From: Acinetobacter corruptisaponis
GTDB lineage: Bacteria; Pseudomonadota; Gammaproteobacteria; Pseudomonadales; Moraxellaceae
NCBI RefSeq assembly: GCF_030053775.1
Contig: NZ_CP125669.1
Location: 1,421,962 to 1,485,961, forward strand
Direction: 5' to 3'
Length of the DNA: 64,000 nt
Part shown: piece after piece, positions 56,374-64,000 of the stretch
How the letters are laid out: each line of letters starts with the position of its first letter
How positions within the stretch are numbered: position 1 is the first letter of the stretch
Translations under genes and position numbers: made by a program
The notes under the pieces: model-generated
Databases searched by the model: none
What the model was told of the DNA's origin: nothing
Seen by the model: only the letters and a program-made list of their open reading frames with translations

Positions 56374-56523
56374 ATTTAAGGGTGAATATTCATCCACCAA
56401 CCTAAATGAGAATAAATCTAAATAAAAAACAATCTTTTTATATTCATAAAGATAATCATCTGCTAGAGTGGGGAAAGTGAATATTTTTTCACCTCCACTC
56501 AGTTTAATGATGCGAGCAAATCT

Positions 56524-56991
56524 ATGGAGTTTGTAGTTGAGCCTTGGCACTGGTTTGTATTAGGGATTTTACTGATTCTTTCAGAGTTGATTTTGCCTGC
56601 TTTTGCCGCATTATGGTTTGGCATAGCAGCAGTCATGGTGTGTATTTTACTGTGGCTTTTCCCAATGATGGGCTTTACTACCCAAGTGGTAACCTGGGGC
56701 ATTTTATCTATTTTATGTACGATACTCTGGTTCAAGTTTATCAAGCCACTCTCGACTGATAAAACCAAGGCAGGATTACCACGGGAAGCCACGATTGGAC
56801 AAGTGGGTATGGTCATCCGTACTGGGCTTGACCATGATCAGATCATTGTACGCTTTCCAATGCCTGTTTTAGGGTCAGATGAATGGAATTGCCGAACCAC
56901 AACGGCTGTTCAGGTCGGTGACCGTGTTCGGGTCGTTGATATTCTAGGTAATGATCTAGTGGTCCAACCACATAGTAGTAATATTTCATAA
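56524..56991 (+). CDS. NfeD family membrane protein
   Basis: 155 residues: three hydrophobic segments in the first ~75 residues (HWFVLGILLILSELILPAFAALWFG; AVMVCILLWLFPMMG; VVTWGILSILCTILWF), then a C-terminal OB-fold NfeD domain (GQVGMVIRTGLDHDQIIVRFPMPVLGSDEWNCR...VRVVDILGNDLVVQP). Short NfeD proteins pair with SPFH proteins at the membrane; the SPFH gene follows by 16 bp. Confidence 0.88.
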   Translation: MEFVVEPWHWFVLGILLILSELILPAFAALWFGIAAVMVCILLWLFPMMGFTTQVVTWGILSILCTILWFKFIKPLSTDKTKAGLPREATIGQVGMVIRTGLDHDQIIVRFPMPVLGSDEWNCRTTTAVQVGDRVRVVDILGNDLVVQPHSSNIS

Positions 56992-57007
56992 CAAAGAGGG
57001 TTTTGAT

Positions 57008-57862
57008 ATGTCTGCTGGAGCGATTATTGTTTTAGCTCTTTTGGCTTTTATTGGTATAACTATTTTTAAAGGGGTTCGTATTGTTCCCCAGGGTTATAAA
57101 TGGATTGTACAACGTTTAGGTAAATACCATACCACGTTGAGTCCTGGCCTGAATTTTGTCATTCCGTATGTTGATGAAGTGGCTTATAAAATCACCACCA
57201 AGGATATTGTGCTGGACATTCCTTCACAGGAAGTGATTACACGCGACAATGCGGTTCTGGTGATGAATGCGGTTGCCTATATCAATCTCACCACACCTGA
57301 AAAAGCGGTGTATGGCATTGAAAACTATACATGGGCAATTCAAAACCTTGTTCAAACCTCACTACGTTCCATCGTGGGTGAAATGGACCTGGATGATGCG
57401 CTGTCTTCCCGTGACCATATCAAGGCCAAATTAAAAGCCGCGATTTCTGATGATATTTCCGATTGGGGAATCACGCTCAAAACCGTTGAAATTCAGGATA
57501 TCCAGCCTTCTCACACCATGCAGGCCGCGATGGAGGCACAGGCTGCGGCTGAACGTCAACGCCGTGCGACTGTGACCAAGGCGGATGGTGAAAAACAGGC
57601 CGCTATTTTAGAGGCAGATGGCCGTCTGGAAGCTTCCCGCCGTGATGCCGAGGCACAGGTTGTACTTGCCGAGTCTTCACAACGTGCCATTGAAATGGTC
57701 ACCAGTGCTGTGGGCGATAAAGAAATTCCTGTGGCTTACCTTCTAGGTGAACAATATGTGAAAGCCATGCAGGATTTATCTAAATCAAGCAATTCGAAAA
57801 CTGTGGTATTGCCTGCTGATGTATTAAATGCCATCCGTGGGATTATGGGTAAACACAACTAA
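57008..57862 (+). CDS. SPFH/band 7 (stomatin-like, QmcA-type) protein
   Basis: 284 residues: an N-terminal membrane anchor (IIVLALLAFIGITIFKGV), the SPFH domain (VPQGYKWIVQRLGKYHTTLSPGLNFVIPYVDEV...), then the Ala/Glu/Arg-rich coiled coil (MEAQAAAERQRRATVTKADGEKQAAILEADGRLEASRRDAEAQ). Probably forms large rings at the inner membrane and works with the NfeD partner, in membrane protein quality control or microdomain organisation (family knowledge). Confidence 0.9.
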   Translation: MSAGAIIVLALLAFIGITIFKGVRIVPQGYKWIVQRLGKYHTTLSPGLNFVIPYVDEVAYKITTKDIVLDIPSQEVITRDNAVLVMNAVAYINLTTPEKAVYGIENYTWAIQNLVQTSLRSIVGEMDLDDALSSRDHIKAKLKAAISDDISDWGITLKTVEIQDIQPSHTMQAAMEAQAAAERQRRATVTKADGEKQAAILEADGRLEASRRDAEAQVVLAESSQRAIEMVTSAVGDKEIPVAYLLGEQYVKAMQDLSKSSNSKTVVLPADVLNAIRGIMGKHN

Positions 57863-57873
57863 ATTCCTGATGT

Positions 57874-57901
57874 AAAAAAACAGCCTACGTGCTGTTTTTT
57901 T
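57874..57901. terminator. Bidirectional terminator, SPFH gene / YjbR gene
   Basis: CAGC / GCTG core flanked by an A-run and a T-run: AAAAAAACAGC-ctac-GTGCTGTTTTTT. Lies between convergent genes. Confidence 0.75.
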
Positions 57902-58268
57902 ATTGTACTTTTAAACGTTTTTGATCTTTGACTGGAAGCTTTTTTACCACCAGATCATAAGAGTCATGGATCAGCTCTGAGAGCAATTCCGCTGTGAGCG
58001 CCTTATGTTCAACAATGGAAATCCAGTGTTTCTTATTCATGTGATACGCAGGTTTAATAAAGGGGTATAGCTCCTGATACTCCTGACTTTTATAGGGATC
58101 ACATTTCACATTGACCATTTTGATATTCGCAACTTCGGCAGTCAGCACAAAGATTTTTCCCAGAATCTTAAACACTTCATAATCAGGCCCAAAAGGCTGA
58201 ACATGCTGGCTAAAAGGAAGTTGCGTGGCGACCTCGATTGCACATTGATGTAGCTTTTCCCCATCCAT
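57900..58268 (-). CDS. MmcQ/YjbR family protein
   Basis: 122 residues from the ATG at 58268 (MDGEKLHQCAIEVATQLP), picked because GGAGG lies 7 nt upstream; longer reading from 58340 would overlap the previous gene's end and lacks support. The YjbR fold residues PFGPDYEVFKILGKIFVLTAE and NVKCDPYKSQEYQELYPFIKPAYHMNKKHWISI are clear. The family may bind nucleic acid; the function is unknown. Confidence 0.85.
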   Translation of the reverse strand: MDGEKLHQCAIEVATQLPFSQHVQPFGPDYEVFKILGKIFVLTAEVANIKMVNVKCDPYKSQEYQELYPFIKPAYHMNKKHWISIVEHKALTAELLSELIHDSYDLVVKKLPVKDQKRLKVQ

Positions 58269-58340
58269 GCGTATTTCCTCCATCGACTTGCCTAAATGGA
58301 CAAGCCAGGTATGAAAGTTTAAATACAGCCTAACCAGCAA

Positions 58341-59252
58341 TCAGCTTTTACGTGCCAATAGAAATCTTGAAATTTCAACCAGTTCTTTGGCGTCCTCACC
58401 AAAATAGGCCAATGCCTCAAATGCCTGATCATGCAGGTTTTGCGCGTATGCCTGTGCCTGTGCCAACCCCATCAAGGCTGGATAGGTCGACTTTTGTACC
58501 TGCTCATCCTTACCTGCAGTTTTACCCAATATTTCAGTGCTGGCGGTAATATCCAGAATGTCATCCTGCACCTGAAAAGCCAAACCAATGGCCTGCCCAA
58601 ACTGACGCAACCTTGGAATCGCCTGATCCGTACCAGCAAAGATTGTCACTGCACCCATCATGATCGCAGCCTGAATCAATGCACCTGTTTTATTACGGTG
58701 AATATTTTCCAGTTCAGCCTGATCGACCTGTTTGCCTTCAGCCTGCAAGTCCAGCACCTGACCACAGACCATTTTTGAACTGGCTGTCGCTAAAATCTGC
58801 ATTTGCTTGAGTACAATCGCTGCCTCCGTGCCCTGCCCCTGTTCATCAAACAAACGGCTGCCCAGAATCTCAAATGCCATGGACTGCAAGATGTCACCCG
58901 CCAGCAATGCGGTGTCCTCACCAAACGCCACATGGCAGGTCGGTTGTCCACGACGCAGCAAATCATTATCCATACAGGGTAAATCATCATGCGCCAATGA
59001 GTAGCAGTGAATCAACTCAACCGCCACTGCCGCACGGCGGGCGGCTGCAAAATGATGGTTGGGTCGCAGTGAGGCGGCCGCATAGCACAATGCAGGACGG
59101 ACACGCTTCCCCCCCAGCATCACGGCATGATGCACGGCGGCTTTTAAGGGTTCTGGAATTGCAAAGGCAGCCAATGCTGTCAATAAATCCTGTTGAATAC
59201 GTTGTTGAGCCTGTTGTAAAACATCCGCATTAACTTGAGAAATAGATGACAC
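58341..59252 (-). CDS. ispA: Farnesyl diphosphate synthase
   Basis: 303 residues, short-chain trans-prenyl synthase making farnesyl diphosphate. The first Asp-rich motif is DDLPCMDND (about 88-96, with the two extra residues typical of bacterial IspA), followed by LRRGQPTCH; the second is DDILD near 226-230. GGKRVRPAL near residue 48 binds substrate. It supplies the C15 unit used by IspB at the other end of the window. Its 3' end lies 72 bp before the YjbR gene start, so they may be one transcript. Confidence 0.94.
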   Translation of the reverse strand: MSSISQVNADVLQQAQQRIQQDLLTALAAFAIPEPLKAAVHHAVMLGGKRVRPALCYAAASLRPNHHFAAARRAAVAVELIHCYSLAHDDLPCMDNDLLRRGQPTCHVAFGEDTALLAGDILQSMAFEILGSRLFDEQGQGTEAAIVLKQMQILATASSKMVCGQVLDLQAEGKQVDQAELENIHRNKTGALIQAAIMMGAVTIFAGTDQAIPRLRQFGQAIGLAFQVQDDILDITASTEILGKTAGKDEQVQKSTYPALMGLAQAQAYAQNLHDQAFEALAYFGEDAKELVEISRFLLARKS

Positions 59253-59367
59253 AGTTGCCCCTGAAAGCTTGAATAAAAGGATAAATGACAGGACCTGTCA
59301 GAATGGCGACATCATACCATTATTTATCTCAGGAAATTGTGTTTGTATTTTTAATGGATTCAAAATA

Positions 59368-59393
59368 ATAAAGCCTCCCAAAGGAAGCTTTAT
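59368..59393 (-). terminator. Terminator of prpF
   Basis: ATAAAGCCTCC / GGAAGCTTTAT hairpin with one mismatch and loop CAAA, just downstream of prpF on the minus strand, with T-rich sequence after it on that strand. Confidence 0.6.
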
Positions 59394-59414
59394 CAAAGTT
59401 ATTAGTCTGCCAGT

Positions 59415-60602
59415 TTAGAATGTATCACCTGGCACACGCACCCAGCCTTCCATGAGTACACGTGCACTACGGCTCATAATGGCTTTTTTCACAGCCCATT
59501 TGCCATCAATCAACTCAGCTTGAGCACCAACACGCAATGTCCCTGATGGATGACCAAAACGAACCGCTTGACGCTCACCACCGCCCGCTGCCAGATTCAC
59601 CAACGTGCCTGGAATTGCTGCTGCCGTACCAATCGCAACTGCGGCTGTGCCCATCATGGCGTGGTGCAGCTTACCCATCGACAAGGCACGAACCAATAAA
59701 TCCACATCAGCCGCTTCAACGGTTTTGCCACTTGAAGAGGTATAGGTTTTTGGCTGAGAAACAAAGGCAATTTTAGGCGTATGCTGACGGGCAGCCGCTT
59801 CAGAAATATCCTTGATCAATCCCATCTGCACCGCACCATAGGCACGGATTTTTTCAAAGCGCGCCAAGGCAGCATTATCACCGTTGATATGATCCTGCAA
59901 TTCTGTACCCTGATAGCCAATATCTTCCGCATTCAGGAAAATAGTTGGAATACCCGCATTGATAAAGGTGGCCTGAAATGTACCAATCTCAGGTACTTCA
60001 AGCTGATCCACCACATTGCCTGTAGGGAACATATCGCCGCCCTCTTCACCATCATCGGCAGGGTCTAAAAATTCAATCTGCACTTCCGCTGCTGGAAAGG
60101 TCACGCCATCCAGTTCAAAGTCACCTGTTTCCTGTACCTGACCGTTGGTCACTGGCACATGCGCAATAATGGTTTTTTGTATATTTTTCTGCCAGATGCG
60201 TACCGTACAAATACCATTTTCAGGAATACGTTCTGCATCAACCAAACCATTGGAAATGGCAAATGAACCCACTGCTGCGGTGAGGTTGCCACAGTTACCA
60301 CTCCAGTCCACAAATGGCTGGTCAATCGAAACCTGTCCAAATAAATAATCGACATCATGTTTTGGTTGTGAACTTTTTGCCAGAATTACGGTTTTGCTGG
60401 TACTTGAAGTTGCACCACCCATGCCATCAATTTGCTTGCCATATGGGTCTGGACTGCCAATCACACGAAGAAGAAGTTGATCACGTGCCTTTCCTGCCAC
60501 CTGTGCCGCTTCAGGCAAATCATCCAGCTTGAAAAACACCCCCTTACTTGTGCCACCACGCATATAGGTTGCTGGGACTTTGATTTGCGGTACTGAGCTC
60601 AT
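59415..60602 (-). CDS. prpF: 2-methylaconitate cis-trans isomerase PrpF
   Basis: 395 residues, the family length. PrpF isomerises the 2-methylaconitate made by AcnD in the 2-methylcitrate (propionate) cycle. The N-terminus PATYMRGGTSKGVFF and the segment IDGMGGATSSTSKTVIL with DWSGNCGNLTAAVGSFAIS are typical, with the catalytic Lys near residue 20 and Cys in GNCGN. The other prp genes are not in this window. The following LRVGAQAELI and RSARVLMEGWVRVPG close the fold. Confidence 0.93.
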   Translation of the reverse strand: MSSVPQIKVPATYMRGGTSKGVFFKLDDLPEAAQVAGKARDQLLLRVIGSPDPYGKQIDGMGGATSSTSKTVILAKSSQPKHDVDYLFGQVSIDQPFVDWSGNCGNLTAAVGSFAISNGLVDAERIPENGICTVRIWQKNIQKTIIAHVPVTNGQVQETGDFELDGVTFPAAEVQIEFLDPADDGEEGGDMFPTGNVVDQLEVPEIGTFQATFINAGIPTIFLNAEDIGYQGTELQDHINGDNAALARFEKIRAYGAVQMGLIKDISEAAARQHTPKIAFVSQPKTYTSSSGKTVEAADVDLLVRALSMGKLHHAMMGTAAVAIGTAAAIPGTLVNLAAGGGERQAVRFGHPSGTLRVGAQAELIDGKWAVKKAIMSRSARVLMEGWVRVPGDTF

Positions 60603-60971
60603 GTCAATTTCATCCTTTTATCATGTTTTGGTGCAGCTAGGTTTTGTGTTCAACGTTACTGCACAGCAGTCATAAATGCCATACGACCAATGGTTTTAGG
60701 TTAAGTATTTTAGGCAAAATATGACCTTTATATTGGGTATATCAGCATGATTTAACAATGGCACGAAAGCCAATAAACATGGTTAAAAAAACAAAGTGAC
60801 CTTTCAAGCGTACAAATATAAATCAACATTTATTTTACCACTCATTCAAATATAGGATTTTAAATAACTTTTAAAAACTACTTTACAGTCATAGCCTGCC
60901 TGTACTTTTACTAGGCGAAAATCCTGCAATCTATTAGAATAATCCACTTATTCATCGTCGAGCTCAGTCCT
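60603..60971. other. Divergent spacer prpF / aroP
   Basis: About 370 bp, AT-rich, no gene. It should hold both promoters; no operator is recognised with confidence. Confidence 0.4.
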
Positions 60972-62330
60972 TTGAACAACGATTCTTCTCAACTTCAGCG
61001 TGGACTAAAAAACCGCCATATCCAGCTCATTGCGATGGGTGGAGCAATTGGTACGGGCTTATTTTTAGGTTCTGCACAGGTGATCCAGTCTGCTGGACCA
61101 TCCATTATCTTGGGTTACGCGATTGGTGGCTTGATTGCCTTTTTAATCATGCGTCAACTCGGTGAAATGATTGTTGAAGAACCTGTTGCAGGTTCATTTA
61201 GCCATTTCGCCTATCAGTATTGGGGTAAGTTTCCAGGTTTCCTTTCAGGCTGGAACTATTGGGTATTGTATATCCTTGTTGCCATGAGTGAGCTGACGGC
61301 TGTCGCCAAATATATCAATTACTGGTGGCCTCATATTGCCGCTTGGCAGTCGGTGCTGTTTTTCTTTGTCATCATTACCGCCATTAACCTGACCAATGTG
61401 AAATTCTACGGAGAATCGGAATTCTGGTTAGCGATTATCAAGGTGACCGCAGTGGTTGCGATGATTCTGTTTGGCCTATTCCTACTGTTCACAGCGGATG
61501 CCAATTCAACCGCGTCATTCAGTAACCTGTGGGCACATGGCGGGTTCTTCCCAAATGGCTTCGATGGCCTGTTCTATATGCTGGCGTTCCTGATGTTTGC
61601 TTTTGGTGGGATTGAATTGATTGGTATGGCGGCAGCCGAAGCCAATGATCCAAAGAAAACCATTCCTAAAGCGATCAATCAGGTGGTGATTCGTATCCTG
61701 ATTTTCTATGTCGGTTCACTCACCATCCTGTTGTCACTGGTGCCTTGGAACCAGTTGGATTTAGGTGGTCTGGATAAAAGTCCATTTGTGATGATCTTTA
61801 GCCAGATGGGGATTGGCTGGGCTGCGCATTTACTCAATTTTATTATCCTGACTGCGGCTTTATCGGTCTATAACAGTGGTATGTATGCCAATAGCCGTAT
61901 GCTGTACGGTCTGGCTCAACAAGGCAATGCCCCTAAAGTGTTTGCCAAGACCAATAAACAGGGCGTGCCTGTACCTGCTGTTTTACTGTCTGCCTTATTG
62001 ATCTTTGGCTGTGTGTTGTTGAACTACTTTGTTCCAGAAGATGCGCTGGGTCATTTGATGTATGTGGTCGTTGGTGCTCTTGTGCTCAACTGGGCCATGA
62101 TCAGCCTGACACATTTGAAATTCAAGGCGATGACCAAGGCAAAAGGCCTGAAAACCAGCTTTCCTGCATTATGGTCGCCATTGAGTAACTATCTGGTCTT
62201 GGCATTTATTGCTGTAGTGCTGTATATCATGTGGCAGCAAGGCTTTAAGGAATCTGTGTTAATGATTCCAATCTGGATTGTGCTCATGTTTGCACTGTAT
62301 AAAGTGCTGAATCTAAAAGCCAAGAATTAA
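60972..62330 (+). CDS. aroP: Aromatic amino acid permease, AroP-like
   Basis: 452-residue APC-superfamily (AAT family) permease with twelve predicted helices. Much of it follows E. coli AroP closely: LKNRHIQLIAMGGAIGTGLFLGSAQVIQSAGPSIILGYAI, then LGEMIVEEPVAGSFSHFAY, and SVYNSGMYANSRMLYGLAQQGNAPK. So import of Phe/Tyr/Trp is likely. The start is a TTG at 60972, which aligns with AroP length; no upstream ATG is in frame and the next ATG lies inside a conserved helix. Confidence 0.88.
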   Translation: MNNDSSQLQRGLKNRHIQLIAMGGAIGTGLFLGSAQVIQSAGPSIILGYAIGGLIAFLIMRQLGEMIVEEPVAGSFSHFAYQYWGKFPGFLSGWNYWVLYILVAMSELTAVAKYINYWWPHIAAWQSVLFFFVIITAINLTNVKFYGESEFWLAIIKVTAVVAMILFGLFLLFTADANSTASFSNLWAHGGFFPNGFDGLFYMLAFLMFAFGGIELIGMAAAEANDPKKTIPKAINQVVIRILIFYVGSLTILLSLVPWNQLDLGGLDKSPFVMIFSQMGIGWAAHLLNFIILTAALSVYNSGMYANSRMLYGLAQQGNAPKVFAKTNKQGVPVPAVLLSALLIFGCVLLNYFVPEDALGHLMYVVVGALVLNWAMISLTHLKFKAMTKAKGLKTSFPALWSPLSNYLVLAFIAVVLYIMWQQGFKESVLMIPIWIVLMFALYKVLNLKAKN

Positions 62331-62347
62331 ACAGTTGATCGGTATTG

Positions 62348-62377
62348 AAAAAGTGATTGTTCTAGCAATCACTTTTT
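62348..62377 (+). terminator. Terminator after aroP
   Basis: Stem AAAAAGTGATTG / CAATCACTTTTT around TTCTAG followed by further T's. Confidence 0.85.
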
Positions 62378-62412
62378 TGTTTATGTTTTTTCATTTACAA
62401 TCACCGCACTAT

Positions 62413-62488
62413 GCGCTCATAGCTTAACTGGATAGAGCAGTTGCCTCCTAAGCGACCGACGTGGGTTCGAGTCCCGCTGAGCGCACCA
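62413..62488 (+). tRNA. tRNA-Arg (anticodon CCT)
   Basis: 76 nt including encoded CCA. Acceptor stem GCGCTCA pairs with TGAGCGC; D-arm GCTTAACTGGATAGAGC; anticodon loop CTCCTAA (anticodon CCT) between GTTGC and GCGAC; T-arm GGGTTCGAGTCCC. Reads the rare Arg codon AGG. The 3' neighbourhood is unoccupied by an integrase. Confidence 0.95.
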
Positions 62489-62524
62489 TTATTAAAACCC
62501 TAAATCAATTTCAGAATAGACAAC

Positions 62525-63192
62525 CTATTTATTGACAGGCAACACACTAAACCCATATTTTTTAAATACGGTTTTTGCTTGACCACTTTGCAGGAATTGA
62601 TAGAATTTCACTGCATTCGGATTTTTCTTAGTCAAGCCGACAGGATAAATAATCGGCGGATGGGTATTTTCAGGGAACACCCCTGCCACCACAACATCCT
62701 TGCTAATTGCAGCATCCGTTGCATAGACAATTCCCACCTGACACTCGCCACGTGCCACAAAGTTCAGCGCCGCACGAACATCTTCAGTTTCAACCAAACG
62801 CGGTTCCACCTTTTCCCACCAACCGAGTGAAGTCAATGCCTGTTTGGCATATTTACCCACAGGAACGCTTTTAGTATCCCCTGTACAGAGTTTGCCCTGT
62901 ACCACTTTGCTTGGGTCAAATTTCTGGTCCATTTTAATTTTAATCGGGCGATCTTTAGGTGTAATCAATACCAGACGATTGCCCAACAAGTTAATCCGAT
63001 CACTCTCTGCAACCAGTTGTTTATTCTGTAAATAATCCATCCACTGTACATCGGCAGAAATAAACACATCGGCTGGCGAACCTGCTTCAATCTGTTTAGC
63101 TAAGGTTGAAGAGCCCGCATAAGAGGTTTTGACCTCAACCTTGTTTTTCTGCTCATAAATTGCATCCAGATCATTGATGGCATTGGTCAAAC
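62525..63192 (-). pseudogene. modA: Molybdate ABC transporter substrate-binding protein, 5' end lost to IS insertion
   Basis: The last ~222 residues of a ModA-type periplasmic molybdate-binding protein: LTNAINDLDAIYEQ, then YAGSSTLAKQIEAGSPADVFISADVQWMDYL, with Ser/Thr and Asp oxyanion contacts, and VARGECQVGIVYATDA near the middle. The frame ends where an IS5-family terminal repeat begins at 63193; restoring an AGT codon gives the usual ASLTNA. About 30 N-terminal residues including the signal peptide are missing, so the product would not reach the periplasm. A frame starting inside the IS end (MQQSR) is an artefact of the junction. No modB or modC is visible on this side. Confidence 0.85.
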
Positions 63193-64000
63193 GGCTTTGT
63201 TGCACAAACCTAGCATCAAAAGCTTATTCAGCAATATAATTTCAAAATGAATAAGCCTGCCTCTAAAATCTACCGTACAACCAATTGGTCATCCTATAAC
63301 CGAGCCTTAATTAACCGAGGTAATATTTCCATTTGGTTTGATCCAAAGACTCAGTGGTATGCACAATCACAAGGCAAGCAAGGTCGAAATCAAACCTACT
63401 CTGATACAGCGATTCAATGCTGCTTAATGATCAAATCGCTATTCCGACTCTCTTTACGCATGGTCACAGGTTTTGTTCAAAGCTTGATTAAACTCTCTGG
63501 ATTAGATTGGACAGCTCCGGATTATTCCACCCTTTGTCGTAGACAAAAGCATATTGATATTGCGATTAGCTATCAAAAAAGTAGTAATGGGCTACATCTA
63601 CTCGTAGATTCTACTGGCTTGAAGTTTATTGGTGAAGGTGAATGGAAATGCAAGAAACATGGGGCTGAATATCGTCGCCAATGGCGTAAGCTTCACATTG
63701 CTATAGATGCTAAAACCCTGCAAATACGTGCAGTACAACTCACCACAAATAATGTCAGTGATTCTCAAGTACTCGAAGATTTACTTGCTAAAATTCCCTT
63801 GGATGAACCAATTGATTCTGTTTATACAGATGGTGCTTATGACACCAAGCACTGCCGACAAGTCATTTTAGATCGAGATGCACATGCGATCATTCCACCT
63901 AGAAAGAATGCAAAGCCTTGGAAGGATCAGCAAGCGAGGTCTATAGAGCGGAACAAATTATTAAAGACAGTCAAACGGCTAGGCAGATCGCTTTGGAAAA
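63193..64000 (+). mobile_element. IS5-family (IS903/IS17-like) insertion sequence, right part outside window
   Basis: Starts with terminal repeat ggctttgttgcacaaa at 63193, typical of IS5-family elements of Acinetobacter. The transposase gene begins 54 bp inside. Inserted in modA; the 9 bp tggtcaaac (63184-63192) left of it would be the expected duplicated target. The right end is beyond the window. Confidence 0.85.
63247..64000 (+). CDS. IS5-family transposase, 3' end outside the window
   Basis: 251 residues visible with no stop. It begins MNKPASKIYRTTNWSSYNRALINRG, then IWFDPKTQWYAQ and a DDE domain: first Asp in HLLVDSTGLKF, second in SVYTDGAYDT; the Glu lies beyond the edge. IPPRKNAKPWKD is a conserved IS903-group block. 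Intact so far, so the element may be active. Confidence 0.92.
   Translation, partial: MNKPASKIYRTTNWSSYNRALINRGNISIWFDPKTQWYAQSQGKQGRNQTYSDTAIQCCLMIKSLFRLSLRMVTGFVQSLIKLSGLDWTAPDYSTLCRRQKHIDIAISYQKSSNGLHLLVDSTGLKFIGEGEWKCKKHGAEYRRQWRKLHIAIDAKTLQIRAVQLTTNNVSDSQVLEDLLAKIPLDEPIDSVYTDGAYDTKHCRQVILDRDAHAIIPPRKNAKPWKDQQARSIERNKLLKTVKRLGRSLWK

Noticed and set aside
62411..62500. tRNA-Arg as a prophage or island attachment site
   Set aside because: No integrase gene and no repeat of the tRNA 3' end are seen in the window.
63193..63205. Intact modA starting inside the IS end (MQQSR...)
   Set aside because: The first codons come from the IS terminal repeat; the product would lack a signal peptide and start context.

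Overview
The window is a 64 kb stretch of an Acinetobacter chromosome, probably not A. baumannii itself. The evidence is a complete adeIJK-type RND efflux operon, a pmrCAB (eptA-pmrA-pmrB) colistin-response locus, an AT-leaning base composition, Acinetobacter-type housekeeping proteins (serS, lolA, rplU-rpmA, ispB, valS, ispA) and an IS17-like IS5-family element at the right edge.

Layout. 1-3 kb: 5' part of serS, a DUF3298-type lipoprotein and lolA, with a 266 bp MITE-like element between lolA and its terminator. 3-8 kb: pirin, rpmA/rplU, ispB and a large membrane protein of the Gcr 'site-specific recombinase' family. 8-15 kb: a PAP2 phosphatase gene overlapping adeI, then adeJ and adeK, behind one promoter that carries a perfect palindrome. 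15-18 kb: a LuxR-type response regulator and a sensor kinase broken by an apparent one-base deletion. 18-24 kb: a large Asn/Gly-linker lipoprotein, two YbjQ-family genes, an SDR and two tandem paralogues of unknown function. 23.5-29 kb: valS, a small hypothetical, a DUF559 nuclease-like gene flanked by repeats, a VapBC-type toxin-antitoxin pair and a DUF6176 gene. 29-32 kb: amt with a sigma-54-like promoter, then a gene-poor structured stretch resembling a phage C4-type antisense RNA module, and a TetR regulator. 32-37 kb: a PAP2 phosphatase and kinase-like gene facing pmrB-pmrA-eptA, with PmrA-box-like direct repeats at both promoters. 37-42 kb: porin, MFS permease, PlsC-like acyltransferase, patatin-like lipoprotein. 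42-54 kb: a single 4,013-residue trimeric autotransporter adhesin with YadA-like heads, six necks, an 11-copy 27-residue array and about 940 residues of collagen-like Gly-X-Y repeat. 54-64 kb: two tandem AraC regulators, nfeD-SPFH pair, YjbR-like gene, ispA, prpF, aroP, tRNA-Arg(CCT), and a modA whose 5' end has been cut off by an IS insertion.

Much of the window deals with the cell envelope: lipoprotein carrier, efflux, lipid A modification, porin, phospholipid acyl transfer and hydrolysis, and a giant surface fibre. The points most worth a second look are the architecture and repeat dynamics of the adhesin, the likely PmrA control of the PAP2-kinase pair, the palindrome in the adeIJK promoter, the C4-like RNA module, and the two recently broken genes (sensor kinase and modA).
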